Origin: JABSQH01 sp039177505
GTDB taxonomy: Bacteria > Actinomycetota > Acidimicrobiia > Acidimicrobiales > Ilumatobacteraceae
Direction: 5' to 3'
NCBI GenBank assembly: GCA_039177505.1
Contig: JBCDFR010000007.1
Coordinates: forward strand, 1 to 64,000
DNA length: 64,000 bases
The notes below the pieces were generated by a model. That model worked only from the letters and a program-made list of their open reading frames with translations. It had not been told where the DNA came from and searched no databases. Shown here one piece after another: positions 33,891 through 42,112 of this stretch. The position numbers were made by a program, and so were the translations under genes. Each line of letters opens with the position of its first letter. The stretch's first letter is position 1.

Positions 33891-35423
33891 ATGTTGATCT
33901 ATATCGCGCGTCGTCTCGTCGCCGGGGTTTTCGTGATGATCGTTGCGTCGTTCATCCTGTATCTGTTGATGACGCAGGCCGGTGATCCGCTGGCCTTTAC
34001 GCTCACGATCCAAAACCCGACGCAGCGGCAAGCAGTGATCGATGAGGTGACCAATACGCTGAGTCTTGACGTTCCGCCCGTCGAGCGCTACTTCGACTGG
34101 CTGACGCGACTGGTGTTCCAACAAGACTTCGGCTTGGTGTCGACGACGCAAGAACCCGTGTCGTCCGAGCTCGCCCGTCGGGTGCCCACGACCCTCAAAC
34201 TCGTCACCGCCGCAACGGTGTTGTCGGTGATCATCGGCATCTTCACCGGTGTGATCACGGCGCTGCGTCAATACTCCGGATTCGACTATCTCGTCACGTT
34301 CGTGACATTCGTGTTCTTCTCGCTTCCCGTCTTCTGGGTCGCTGTAATCCTGAAGGACTGGGGCGGAATCAACCTGAATGACTGGTTGCGCGATGGCGCG
34401 CAGTTCTCGACTACGTTCGTGGTCGCAATGGCGCTGCTGTTCGCCGTCGTGGGCGCATCGTTCGCGGGTGGGACCGCAGTGCGCAAAGCAGCGATTGGAG
34501 CGGCGTGCGCGGTGATCGCCGCACTTGTCCTCGCTTGGGTTTCAGCTACTCAATGGCTGCTGGATCCCGGCTTCGGGTTCTTCGGGTTTGCCGTCATCAC
34601 AACGGCAGTCGTCGTCGGCGTCGTTGCTGTCATGGCCGGCCTTGCGAACCGGCGGGCGCTCATTGCCGGGGGAGTCACCGGCGCGATCGGTGTTGTCTCG
34701 TACATTCCAATGCAGGCGGTCTTCGACAATCCGATCAACGTCTGGCAACTGTTCGGCTGGCTGGCGATTGCGCTGGCCGTTTCCACCGCTGTCGGATACA
34801 TCGTCGGCGGGTACGACAAGGGGCAAGCGGCCCGCACTGCGGGTGTCGTTGCGGTGTTCTGCGGGATCGTCATGGTGGTAGATCGGATGATGCAGTCGTG
34901 GGCGGAGTACTCCGCAGAGCCGGTCATCCGCAATCGACCTATCAAGACGATCGGCGACGGGGAGGATCGTCTGGACGGCAGCTTTTGGGTGATCGCGGAC
35001 AACACGTTCAGCCATCTCGTGTTGCCGACGATCGCACTGATGCTGATTTCGGTTGCGGCGTACACGCGGTTCTCGCGGAGCAGCATGCTCGAGGTGCTCA
35101 ACCAGGACTACATCCGTACCGCACGGGCAAAGGGACTGACTGAGCGAACCGTTCTCGTGCGACACGCACTGCGCAACGCGTTGTTGCCGCTCGCCACGAT
35201 CGTGGCGTTTGATATCAGTGGCATCATCAGCGGTGCGGTGATCACCGAGACCGTGTTCCAGTGGGAGGGAATGGGGACGCTGTTCATCGATGGGCTCCGA
35301 GAGTTCGACCCCAATCGAGTGATGGCGTTCTTTGTCGTGACAGGAGCGTTTGCCGTGGTGTTCAACCTCCTCGCGGACGTCGCTTATGCCGTGTTGGATC
35401 CGCGAATCCGAGTGGGGGAGTGA
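33891..35423 (+). CDS. Oversized DppB/OppB-type peptide permease
   Basis: A 510-residue permease, against about 310-340 for the family. The N-terminus (MLIYIARRLVAGVFVMIVASFILYLL) and the C-terminal half, with the EAA loop DYIRTARAKGLTERTVLVRHALRNALLPL, are typical DppB. Between them, about residues 165-345, is an insertion with some five hydrophobic segments (FVVAMALLFAVVGASFAGG, AVITTAVVVGVVAVMAG, LFGWLAIALAVSTAVGYIVGG) inside the permease domain. The ATG at 33891 has a GAGGAG ribosome-binding site; the TTG at 33873 is rejected. It probably pairs with the next permease and the fused ATPase. Confidence 0.88.
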   Translation: MLIYIARRLVAGVFVMIVASFILYLLMTQAGDPLAFTLTIQNPTQRQAVIDEVTNTLSLDVPPVERYFDWLTRLVFQQDFGLVSTTQEPVSSELARRVPTTLKLVTAATVLSVIIGIFTGVITALRQYSGFDYLVTFVTFVFFSLPVFWVAVILKDWGGINLNDWLRDGAQFSTTFVVAMALLFAVVGASFAGGTAVRKAAIGAACAVIAALVLAWVSATQWLLDPGFGFFGFAVITTAVVVGVVAVMAGLANRRALIAGGVTGAIGVVSYIPMQAVFDNPINVWQLFGWLAIALAVSTAVGYIVGGYDKGQAARTAGVVAVFCGIVMVVDRMMQSWAEYSAEPVIRNRPIKTIGDGEDRLDGSFWVIADNTFSHLVLPTIALMLISVAAYTRFSRSSMLEVLNQDYIRTARAKGLTERTVLVRHALRNALLPLATIVAFDISGIISGAVITETVFQWEGMGTLFIDGLREFDPNRVMAFFVVTGAFAVVFNLLADVAYAVLDPRIRVGE

Positions 35424-35430
35424 GGACGTC

Positions 35431-36540
35431 GTGACGGAGCAACAAGACGGCGAGCACTCGCCCGTCGAACCCGTCGAGCCAGCAGCACTCGAGGGTGAGA
35501 ATGCGATCGAGCTCTCCGAAGTGGCAGGGCTGAGCCAAGGCCAAATCGTTCGACGGCGCTTCTTCAGACATCGCGGCGCGATGTTGGCGCTGGCCGTGCT
35601 CGCGCTGATCATAGTGCTGGCGACGACGTCGGTCGGGTGGGGCCCGATCCCGGGTTGGTGGAAGTGGAGTCACACCGATCTCGTTCCGCAGACGCCCGAT
35701 GACGGTCCCACGATGTCGCTGCGCCCGACGTGGCTCGGTGGAGCCGGGATTCGGCTCGGGGATCATCCGTTTGGTGTTGACAACGAGCTCGGAAAAGACA
35801 TGTTTGCGCTGACCATGCGCGGTGTGCAGACGAGCCTGACCGTGATCATCGTGCTCGGTGTGTTATCTACCACGATCGGGGTCACCGTGGGTGCGCTGTC
35901 GGGCTACTACGGCAAGTGGGTCGACGCTGCACTCATGCGAGCGACCGACGTCGTGATCGTGATTCCACTGCTCGTCATCACGGCGGTCGCCGGTTTCGCG
36001 CTCGGGCTTTCCGGGATTTGGCCGGTTGCGGTCGCCCTAGGCGTGTTCACATGGACGGGTCTGGCGCGGCTCGTGCGGGCGGAGTTCCTTGCGCTTCGCG
36101 AACGGGAGTTCGTCGACGCGGCGCGTGTGGCGAACGCATCCGATCGTCGAATCATCTTCAAGCACATCCTGCCGAACACCGTGGGCACCATCGTGGTGAG
36201 CACCACGCTCCTGATGGGCGCCGGGTTGTTGACCGAGGCAGCTCTCGGCTTCTTGGGCTTCGGTGTGCGCCCGCCCGAGGTGTCGCTCGGCACGATCGTC
36301 AACCAGTATCAGGGAGCATTCGGTACGCGACCGTGGCTGTTCTTGTGGCCAGGGTTTTTTATCGTCGGGATCGTGCTCTGCTTGCAGTTCATCGGCGACG
36401 GGCTTCGTGATGCGTTCGATCCACGCCAGAAGCGGATCCCGTCGCGCAAGGACCTCGAGCGCGGCAACGACCCGATCAGCGAGCAGGAAGGCCTTCCTGC
36501 GGAGGCCGCGATCCATCGAGTGCCCGGAGGATCCGAGTGA
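35431..36540 (+). CDS. DppC/OppC-type peptide permease
   Basis: A 369-residue permease. After a hydrophilic N-terminal tail of about 45 residues comes the first membrane segment AMLALAVLALIIVLATTSVG, a periplasmic loop, then TSLTVIIVLGVLSTTIGVTVG and the EAA loop EREFVDAARVANASDRRIIFKHILPN. C-terminal GLLTEAALGFLGFGVRPPEVSLGTIV is typical of DppC. The GTG start lies 7 bp after the DppB-like stop, with GTGAGGA as a ribosome-binding site. Cotranscribed with the previous permease. Confidence 0.9.
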   Translation: MTEQQDGEHSPVEPVEPAALEGENAIELSEVAGLSQGQIVRRRFFRHRGAMLALAVLALIIVLATTSVGWGPIPGWWKWSHTDLVPQTPDDGPTMSLRPTWLGGAGIRLGDHPFGVDNELGKDMFALTMRGVQTSLTVIIVLGVLSTTIGVTVGALSGYYGKWVDAALMRATDVVIVIPLLVITAVAGFALGLSGIWPVAVALGVFTWTGLARLVRAEFLALREREFVDAARVANASDRRIIFKHILPNTVGTIVVSTTLLMGAGLLTEAALGFLGFGVRPPEVSLGTIVNQYQGAFGTRPWLFLWPGFFIVGIVLCLQFIGDGLRDAFDPRQKRIPSRKDLERGNDPISEQEGLPAEAAIHRVPGGSE

Positions 36541-36557
36541 TGGTCAGCAGCGCTTGC

Positions 36558-37187
36558 CTACCCCACGAGCAAGCCGAGCCATCCCACTATTATCAGCGCA
36601 GCGATAGTTGCGCCGATCTGCCAATTCCAACGCATCGGCAGGCGTGCGTACTCGAGCCGGGGATCGTCGAGGTGTCCTTGACGGCGGAGCTGCTCCCATC
36701 TGGTGCGCACGATGGTTGCTGCCTCAGCCGACGGACTCCCAGCCATGTCGCCCGTACTCGAAGAAGTGATCGGCCGCTCGGCGGGGTCCTGCCCGGGGTG
36801 GGTCGCGCCCTTTGCCGCCGAGCGCATCCTCATCGAGTAGCGCAGCGCAGTTCCGGCACTCGGCGCCGGCGCAGCCCAGGCTGCGTATCGGCCATAGGGT
36901 GTGTCGACCGTGAGCGCGAACCGGGTGTCGACCGCGGTGACTGCAGGCCACGGGATGTCGATCGTACGCGTGACGTTGACGAACCGAACGCCGGAATCGG
37001 AGACCGCGATGTGCGGCCGCCAGAACACAGCCCACACGACAGTGACGAAGGCCGCCGCCCAGGGCAACGTGACCAACGCATCGAGCAAGCCACTGGTCGC
37101 CGCGACGAACACGATGGTGGCAGCGGCCGCCGCGCCGATCGCTATCGTGAAGCCCCGACCGAAAGCGGAGCGAAACTCTTGGGTCAC
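36558..37187 (-). CDS. PH domain-containing membrane protein (bPH_6 type)
   Basis: A 209-residue protein with two N-terminal membrane segments (FTIAIGAAAAATIVFVAATSG and LPWAAAFVTVVWAVFW), then a small PH-like domain beginning RPHIAVSDSGVRFVNVTRTIDIPWPAVTAVDT, a Ser/Pro-rich linker and a C-terminal membrane helix (IGATIAALIIVGWLGLLVG). Proteins with this pattern are common and uncharacterised in actinobacteria. It is read against the transporter genes on either side, and so splits the permease genes from the ATPase gene. GTG start, 78 bp from the divergent ATPase start. Confidence 0.75.
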   Translation of the reverse strand: MTQEFRSAFGRGFTIAIGAAAAATIVFVAATSGLLDALVTLPWAAAFVTVVWAVFWRPHIAVSDSGVRFVNVTRTIDIPWPAVTAVDTRFALTVDTPYGRYAAWAAPAPSAGTALRYSMRMRSAAKGATHPGQDPAERPITSSSTGDMAGSPSAEAATIVRTRWEQLRRQGHLDDPRLEYARLPMRWNWQIGATIAALIIVGWLGLLVG

Positions 37188-37264
37188 CGAATCAGTCTGA
37201 CACAGCAGTGTCCAGCGCTGTCAGGCGCCTGTGTGAGTCCGCTCGGTTCGAGCTGGGAGACGGC

Positions 37265-38953
37265 ATGGCGGACGTGAGCGCGTCGACCAACACCATCGCA
37301 GAAGTGAGGGATCTCTCCGTCGAGTTCTGGGTGAACGGCGAGTGGCACCCTGCCGTGAAGAGCCTGAACCTCGACGTGCAGCCTCGCCGGGCGCTAGCCG
37401 TCGTCGGCGAGTCCGGGTCGGGAAAGTCCACCGTTGCGCTCGCAATGATGGGGCTCCTCCCCCAGAATGCGCACGTCAGCGGATCGATTGTGATCGACGG
37501 CGTCGAGGTCGTCGGACTCGACAAACGGGCGCTCCGGTCGATGCGCGGGCGACGCGTCTCAATGATCTTTCAGGAACCAATGACCGCGCTCAATCCTGTC
37601 TATACGATCGGTTTCCAGATCTCCGAGATGTTGCGGAGCCATCAATCGATGTCGCCACGGCGGGCACGCGACCGCGCGGTGGAGCTACTTGAGTTGGTGG
37701 AGATCCCCGAACCCGAGCGTCGCCTAGCGAGCTTTCCGCACGAGTTGTCGGGGGGGCAGCGCCAGCGAGCGATGATTGCACAGGCCCTCGCCTGCGACCC
37801 GCAATTGATCATCGCCGACGAGCCGACCACCGCCCTCGATGTCACCGTACAGGCCGAGATCCTGAAGCTGTTGCGCGATCTGCGGGACCGGATCGATGCC
37901 GGGATCGTGTTGATCACCCACGACATGGGTGTCGTTGCCGACCTCGCCGACGACGTGATGGTGATGCAGCGCGGGGTCGCAGTGGAACACGGAACCACCC
38001 GGCAGATCTATACCGCGCCGGCCCATGACTACACCAAGTCGCTGCTCGCCGCCGTTCCACACCTCGGTTCCTCGGAGAACGAGGACGCCACCGCGGCACG
38101 GAGCGACGGTGACGACCTCGAGCACTTGGTCACACTTACCGACGTGGCGGTCGAGTATCCGAGGCGTGGGCGTATTCCCGCATTCCGTGCGATCGATGGC
38201 GTGTCGTTGCACATCGACGAAGGCGAGGTCGTCGGCTTGGTTGGCGAGTCCGGCTCGGGAAAGACGACAATCGGGAGGGCCATCGTTGGACTCCTCCCGT
38301 TCGTCGAGGGTTCGGCGAACGTGCTGGGTCATGACATGGTGTCCGCGTCGCGAAAAGTACTCGGGGCGGTGCGCAGCGACGTCAGCTTCGTGTTCCAAGA
38401 CCCCGGATCATCGCTCAACCCACGACTGCCGATTGGGGAGTCCATCGGCGAGCCGCTGAAATTGGCCAACGTCGCCAAGGGCAAGGAGCTTGATCGGCGT
38501 GTCGAGGAGCTGCTCGATCAGGTCGAGCTCGCTCGCTACCTTCGAAATCGGTACCCTCACGAACTCAGCGGCGGGCAGCGCCAGCGCGTCGGCCTTGCAC
38601 GTGCGTTGGCGCTCGGCCCGAAACTGCTCATTGCCGACGAGCCGACCTCGGCACTCGACGTGTCGGTCCAGGCGCGGGTTCTCGAGCTCTTCCAGCAACT
38701 TCAACGCGAAATCGGATTCGCGTGCCTGTTCATCTCGCACGACCTCGCGGTCGTCGAGATCCTTGCTCGGCGGATCGTCGTGTTGAGCAACGGTGCTGTC
38801 GTGGAGGAGGGACCGCGCGCCCAGATCCTGCACGCTCCTCAGGAGCCGTACACCAAGCGACTGATTTCAGCTGTGCCGGTTCCGGACCCCGACGAGCAGG
38901 AGCAGCGACGAACCGAGCGTGACGCGCTGATCGTCGAAGAGTCCGACGGCTGA
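37265..38953 (+). CDS. Fused DppD-DppF ABC transporter ATPase (two nucleotide-binding domains)
   Basis: A 562-residue protein with two complete ABC ATPase domains. First: Walker A VVGESGSGKSTVA near residue 50, signature LSGGQRQRAMIA, Walker B LIIADEPTTALD, then the peptide-transporter C-terminal motif. Second, from about 290: Walker A LVGESGSGKTTIG, signature LSGGQRQRVGLA, Walker B LLIADEPTSALD, with the final PYTKRLISAVPVPDP typical of DppF. It energises the two permeases upstream. The ATG at 37265 has GGGAG upstream; the frame from 37208 has no added family match. Confidence 0.93.
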   Translation: MADVSASTNTIAEVRDLSVEFWVNGEWHPAVKSLNLDVQPRRALAVVGESGSGKSTVALAMMGLLPQNAHVSGSIVIDGVEVVGLDKRALRSMRGRRVSMIFQEPMTALNPVYTIGFQISEMLRSHQSMSPRRARDRAVELLELVEIPEPERRLASFPHELSGGQRQRAMIAQALACDPQLIIADEPTTALDVTVQAEILKLLRDLRDRIDAGIVLITHDMGVVADLADDVMVMQRGVAVEHGTTRQIYTAPAHDYTKSLLAAVPHLGSSENEDATAARSDGDDLEHLVTLTDVAVEYPRRGRIPAFRAIDGVSLHIDEGEVVGLVGESGSGKTTIGRAIVGLLPFVEGSANVLGHDMVSASRKVLGAVRSDVSFVFQDPGSSLNPRLPIGESIGEPLKLANVAKGKELDRRVEELLDQVELARYLRNRYPHELSGGQRQRVGLARALALGPKLLIADEPTSALDVSVQARVLELFQQLQREIGFACLFISHDLAVVEILARRIVVLSNGAVVEEGPRAQILHAPQEPYTKRLISAVPVPDPDEQEQRRTERDALIVEESDG

Positions 38954-39048
38954 TCCCGCTTCCGTCGCGCCCACTTGGCGGGCTGCGTTCAAGGCGTTGA
39001 TCGGCCGCTCAAGGACGAGGCGGATGCCGGAAGGAGCGCATCATTCGG

Positions 39049-39054
39049 TAGCGT
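39049..39054 (+). promoter_or_regulatory. -10 element (TAGCGT) of secG
   Basis: TAGCGT ends 8 nt before the GTG at 39063. Confidence 0.4.
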
Positions 39055-39062
39055 ACCCGGCC

Positions 39063-39305
39063 GTGCGAGACGTGATTCTCTACATCACCTTGGTGCTCAA
39101 CGTGGTTTCGATGGGCGCCCTGATCGCTGGCATCCTCATGCACAGCGGCCGCGGTGGTGGTCTCTCCGACATGTTCGGCGGAGGCGGGGGAGCGGCGCTC
39201 GGGTCGACAGCGGCCGAGCGCAACCTGAACCGGATCACGTTCGTGTTCGCGCTGATCTGGATCTTTACGCTCATGGCACTGAGCTTCTTGCTACCCGTTA
39301 TTTAA
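39063..39305 (+). CDS. secG: Preprotein translocase subunit SecG
   Basis: An 80-residue SecG, part of the SecYEG membrane channel. Two membrane helices (LYITLVLNVVSMGALIAGILM and FVFALIWIFTLMALSFLLPVI) flank the conserved cytoplasmic loop GRGGGLSDMFGGGGG. A longer frame starts at 38997, but the GTG at 39063 gives the family length and follows a -10 hexamer by 8 nt. In other actinobacteria secG directly follows tpiA; here a peptide transporter cluster lies between. Confidence 0.92.
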   Translation: MRDVILYITLVLNVVSMGALIAGILMHSGRGGGLSDMFGGGGGAALGSTAAERNLNRITFVFALIWIFTLMALSFLLPVI

Positions 39306-39310
39306 CGGGT
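39293..39310 (+). terminator. Hairpin over the secG stop codon
   Basis: ACCCGTTA (39293-39300) pairs with TAACGGGT (39303-39310), with two bases between; the secG TAA lies inside the right arm. Probable terminator. Confidence 0.5.
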
Positions 39311-39332
39311 GGGTGCCACCGCGCAGCCGCGG

Positions 39333-39338
39333 TAGGAT
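39333..39338 (+). promoter_or_regulatory. Putative -10 (TAGGAT) of tRNA-Leu
   Basis: TAGGAT lies 28 bp upstream of the tRNA 5' end. No convincing -35 is seen. Confidence 0.35.
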
Positions 39339-39366
39339 CTCAGACCTTCACGAACAGCATCACCAC

Positions 39367-39457
39367 GTCGGAGTGGCGGAATTGGCAGACGCGCTAGCTT
39401 GAGGTGCTAGTGCCCTACTTAATGGGCGTGGGGGTTCAAGTCCCCCCTCCGACACCA
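39367..39457 (+). tRNA. tRNA-Leu (anticodon GAG)
   Basis: Class II tRNA of 91 bases including an encoded 3' CCA. Acceptor stem GTCGGAG (39367-39373) pairs with CTCCGAC (39447-39453), followed by discriminator A and CCA. The anticodon stem CTAGC/GCTAG flanks the loop TTGAGGT, giving anticodon GAG at 39401-39403. A long variable arm (GTGCCCTACTTAATGGGC region) and the T-arm GGGGGTTCAAGTCCCCC are present. Leucine is supported by the long variable arm and anticodon. Confidence 0.95.
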
Positions 39458-39459
39458 GA

Positions 39460-39650
39460 TCAGTCGTCGCCGCTGAAGTCGATACCCGCCGCGACGAGCG
39501 GACACTCCGGTGCGTGTCTCCGCGTTGAACTTCCTGGTGCGGGCCATCCAGCGCCAGGGCATCCAGTCGTGCTTCGGGAACCGGTGTACAACGAGCCACC
39601 GGTTGTCCGGTTCGGGACTGTGCTGTCGCGCTCGAGAGAGGGCACGTGAC
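39460..39650 (-). pseudogene. Possible decayed coding fragment next to tRNA-Leu
   Basis: On the minus strand one frame reads PEPDNRWLVVHRFPKHDWMP, WRWMARTRKFNAETRT, and after a shift another frame reads ECPLVAAGIDFSGDD to a TGA at 39460-39462. Neither frame has a good start. This looks more like the end of a frame-shifted gene than like random sequence, but it is short and I recognise no family. The rest of the 260-bp gap to the MarR gene shows nothing. Confidence 0.25.
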
Positions 39651-39718
39651 CCGTCGGGCTGCGTCGACGCACGGCTGCAGGCTCCCGGCAAATGCCGGAA
39701 TGTTCTTGCGATGGTTGG

Positions 39719-40198
39719 CTAAGACTGAGGGTTGAGGAATTCGGGGTGCTCGCAGAGCGCCGCAGCCACGGTGGACAACGCGTCGGCGAGTGCGTCTTGT
39801 TGGCCGCTGTCGAGGTGGTCGAAGATCAGCCGCTGAACATCGTGGACGTGGAGCGGCGCAACCTCCTGGAGCCGAGCGAAACCTTGATGGGTGAGCGTGG
39901 CGTTCTTCGCCCGGCCGTCGTCGGGGTCGGACGCAATAGTCACGTCCCCGCGACTCACCAATGCACGCAAGCGATGTGTGAGTCGACTCGGTGAGAGATT
40001 GGCGGCGTCGGCGAGCGCGCTCAGCCCGATCGTGCGATCGGGCGCCTCCGACAGGGCCACCAGGATCGTGTAGTGGACCGCGAGCAGGCCGTGCGCTTTG
40101 AGCGTTCGCTCGATCTCTGGGAAGGCGCGGTTGAGCACGGTCAGCAAGCCGCGCCAGGCCACCTCCTGGCGTTGGTTCAACCACCGAGGATCGGACAC
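39719..40198 (-). CDS. MarR-family transcriptional regulator
   Basis: A 159-residue winged helix-turn-helix repressor. The DNA-binding region is LSALADAANLSPSRLTHRLRALVSRGDV followed by the wing IASDPDDGRAKNATLT, typical of MarR. It starts with a GTG preceded at 7 nt by TAGCCT. It is divergent from the pirin gene, and three TTGAC-N2-GTCAA-type palindromes lie between them. It most likely represses itself and the pirin-SDR operon in response to a small ligand, perhaps a phenolic compound or oxidant. Confidence 0.9.
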   Translation of the reverse strand: MSDPRWLNQRQEVAWRGLLTVLNRAFPEIERTLKAHGLLAVHYTILVALSEAPDRTIGLSALADAANLSPSRLTHRLRALVSRGDVTIASDPDDGRAKNATLTHQGFARLQEVAPLHVHDVQRLIFDHLDSGQQDALADALSTVAAALCEHPEFLNPQS

Positions 40199-40205
40199 CG
40201 CTCCC

Positions 40206-40274
40206 AGGCTACTAGTTGACGTTTCAATGATCTGGCGCTAACTTGACGTGTCAACTAGATAGTTGACTTGTCAA
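40206..40274. promoter_or_regulatory. MarR/pirin divergent promoters with three operator palindromes
   Basis: Operators: TTGACGTTTCAA (40216-40227), TTGACGTGTCAA (40243-40254) and TTGACTTGTCAA (40263-40274). On the minus strand TAGCCT (40206-40211) is the marR -10. On the plus strand TTGACG (40216-40221), a 17-bp spacer and TAACTT (40239-40244) form a promoter for the pirin gene. The first operator covers the -35 and the second overlaps the -10, so binding would block transcription both ways. Confidence 0.75.
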
Positions 40275-40305
40275 GTGAAGTCGACCAGCCAAACGGAGCT
40301 CAGAC

Positions 40306-41211
40306 ATGCCCGGCGTGCAATCCGAACCTACCGCTCGTACCGTTGCTCAGATCGTGGCGTCGGTCAGCACGCTCGAGGGCGGCGGGTTCCCGATCAATCG
40401 GCCATTCCCGACAGCGGACCTCGAACTGCTCGATCCGTTCCTTCTCCTCGACGAGATGGCTTCGGTGGAGGTCGCCCCAGGTGACGCGGTTGGGGCTCCG
40501 GCCCACCCCCATCGCGGGTTCGAGACCGTGACGTGCGTATTGCAGGGCGAAGTCGAGCACCGCGATTCGGCCGGCAATCACGGGATCATCGGACCGGGCG
40601 ACGTGCAGTGGATGACCGCCGGGGACGGCATCGTCCACTCTGAGATGCGCAGTGCGCGGGTGCGCAAAGACGGCGGCGTCGGACACGGCATTCAGTTGTG
40701 GGTGAACTTGCCGTCCGCTCTACGACGAACGGCGCCGAGGTATCAGGCGCTCACCGCCGACCGGATCCCGACCGCGTATGGAGATGGTTGGAGCGCGCAT
40801 GTGATCGCTGGCTCGTTGCTCGGCGTGGAGGGGCCGGCCGAGACGCACACACCAGTCGTGGTCGTCCGTGTGATCGTTGAACCGGGCGTCTCCCTGTCGA
40901 TACCCACTCCTGCCGGCCACAACGCCGCGATCTATTCCGTGCGCGGCCCGTGCCAGCTCGGTCCCGATGCCGTTGACCTCGGGCCAACCCAACTCGGTGT
41001 CTTTACGCCGGTCGATGGCGAGGTGCTGGTCGCGACACCGGCCACAGCTGCTGAGCCGTTCCATGGAATCGTGCTGGCGGGCAAACCGATCGGTGAGCCC
41101 ATCGTCCGCCACGGCCCGTTCGTGATGAACACGCACGACGAGATCGTCGAGGCGATCGATGACTTCCGCACAGGACGGATGGGGACGATCGCGGCGACTG
41201 GCTCGCTCTGA
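40306..41211 (+). CDS. Pirin family protein
   Basis: A 301-residue pirin, a bicupin of the cupin superfamily. The N-terminal metal site is seen in PAHPHRGFETVTCVLQGEVEHRDSAGN and in MTAGDGIVHSEM, giving His and Glu ligands. Bacterial pirins can act as quercetin 2,3-dioxygenases or bind partner enzymes; the role here is unknown. The ATG at 40306 has GGAG 8 nt upstream. With the MarR regulator and the following SDR gene it forms a divergent locus, probably responding to an aromatic or redox signal. Confidence 0.92.
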   Translation: MPGVQSEPTARTVAQIVASVSTLEGGGFPINRPFPTADLELLDPFLLLDEMASVEVAPGDAVGAPAHPHRGFETVTCVLQGEVEHRDSAGNHGIIGPGDVQWMTAGDGIVHSEMRSARVRKDGGVGHGIQLWVNLPSALRRTAPRYQALTADRIPTAYGDGWSAHVIAGSLLGVEGPAETHTPVVVVRVIVEPGVSLSIPTPAGHNAAIYSVRGPCQLGPDAVDLGPTQLGVFTPVDGEVLVATPATAAEPFHGIVLAGKPIGEPIVRHGPFVMNTHDEIVEAIDDFRTGRMGTIAATGSL

Positions 41212-41242
41212 ACCAACAACCACTACCGAAACAGAGGACACG

Positions 41243-42058
41243 ATGAACTCCGCCCGAACCGTTGCTATCACCGGCGCCTCCAGCGGGATTGGCGCTGCCT
41301 TGGCCCGCCTTCACGCCGTCGACGGCTGGAACGTCGTCATGGTCAATCGCAGTGTCGAGCGCTCGCAACCCGTGATCGACGGGATCCGGGCAGACCACCC
41401 GGACGCGTCGATCGACGTCGTTCAGGCCGATGTGGCCGACCACGAGTCGATCGGAGCAGCGGCAACCGAGCTGCGTGATCGCGGGCAACTCGACCGGTTC
41501 ATCAACAACGCCGGCGTGTTGATGGGTGAGAAGGTCATGTCGGCGCATGACGTGGAGATGCACGCACAGGTGAACACGCTTGCCCCGTATCTCTTCGGCC
41601 GGTTCTTGAGCCCGGTCATGGAGGGCGGTCTGATGGCGACGGTCAGCACGAGCGGTATCGCCAACGCCAAGTCGTTGGAGCTCGATCAGCTCGCCGACCC
41701 GGACACGTTCAAGAAGCTCTTCGGGTCGTATGTGCAGTCGAAGCTCGCAGCCACCGCACTCATGAATGCGTTTGTCGATGAGTACCCTGGCGTCAACTAC
41801 CGGTCCGTCGAGCCCGGCGCCGTCAAGACCCCCATGACGAGCGGTGACGGTATGCCGCGATGGTTGGTGCCGATCCGCAACCTCGTCTTCGCCACTCCCG
41901 AGAAGGGAGCGGCGAAGCTCTACGACGCGCTCAACGGCGACTACCCGAACGGTGCCTATGTCCAGAAAGGGACGGCTCGCCCCTTCCCTGCCGGAGTTGA
42001 CGACCCCGCCGCCCAGGAGGCGCTGCTGGCTTGGTGTCGTGACCACACCGGGGTCTGA
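41243..42058 (+). CDS. Short-chain dehydrogenase/reductase
   Basis: A 271-residue SDR. Rossmann motif TGASSGIGAAL near residue 10, NNAGVL near 92, Ser in TVSTSGI, and a catalytic segment SYVQSKLAATALMNAF in which Tyr and Lys keep the YxxxK spacing. The C-terminal AYVQKGTARPFPAG is variable. It lies 31 bp after the pirin stop with AGAGGAC as a ribosome-binding site, so both are under MarR control. Substrate unknown. Confidence 0.88.
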   Translation: MNSARTVAITGASSGIGAALARLHAVDGWNVVMVNRSVERSQPVIDGIRADHPDASIDVVQADVADHESIGAAATELRDRGQLDRFINNAGVLMGEKVMSAHDVEMHAQVNTLAPYLFGRFLSPVMEGGLMATVSTSGIANAKSLELDQLADPDTFKKLFGSYVQSKLAATALMNAFVDEYPGVNYRSVEPGAVKTPMTSGDGMPRWLVPIRNLVFATPEKGAAKLYDALNGDYPNGAYVQKGTARPFPAGVDDPAAQEALLAWCRDHTGV

Positions 42059-42112
42059 GAGTCTTCGACCGGGTCCAACGGTCGTCGAATTCGCCTGCGT
42101 TGCTCTGCTCTC

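Noticed and set aside
39360..40184. 274-codon minus-strand frame through tRNA-Leu and the MarR gene
   Set aside because: It overlaps a clear tRNA and a clear MarR frame, and contains a GGLEPPRP-type string that often appears when tRNA genes are read as protein.
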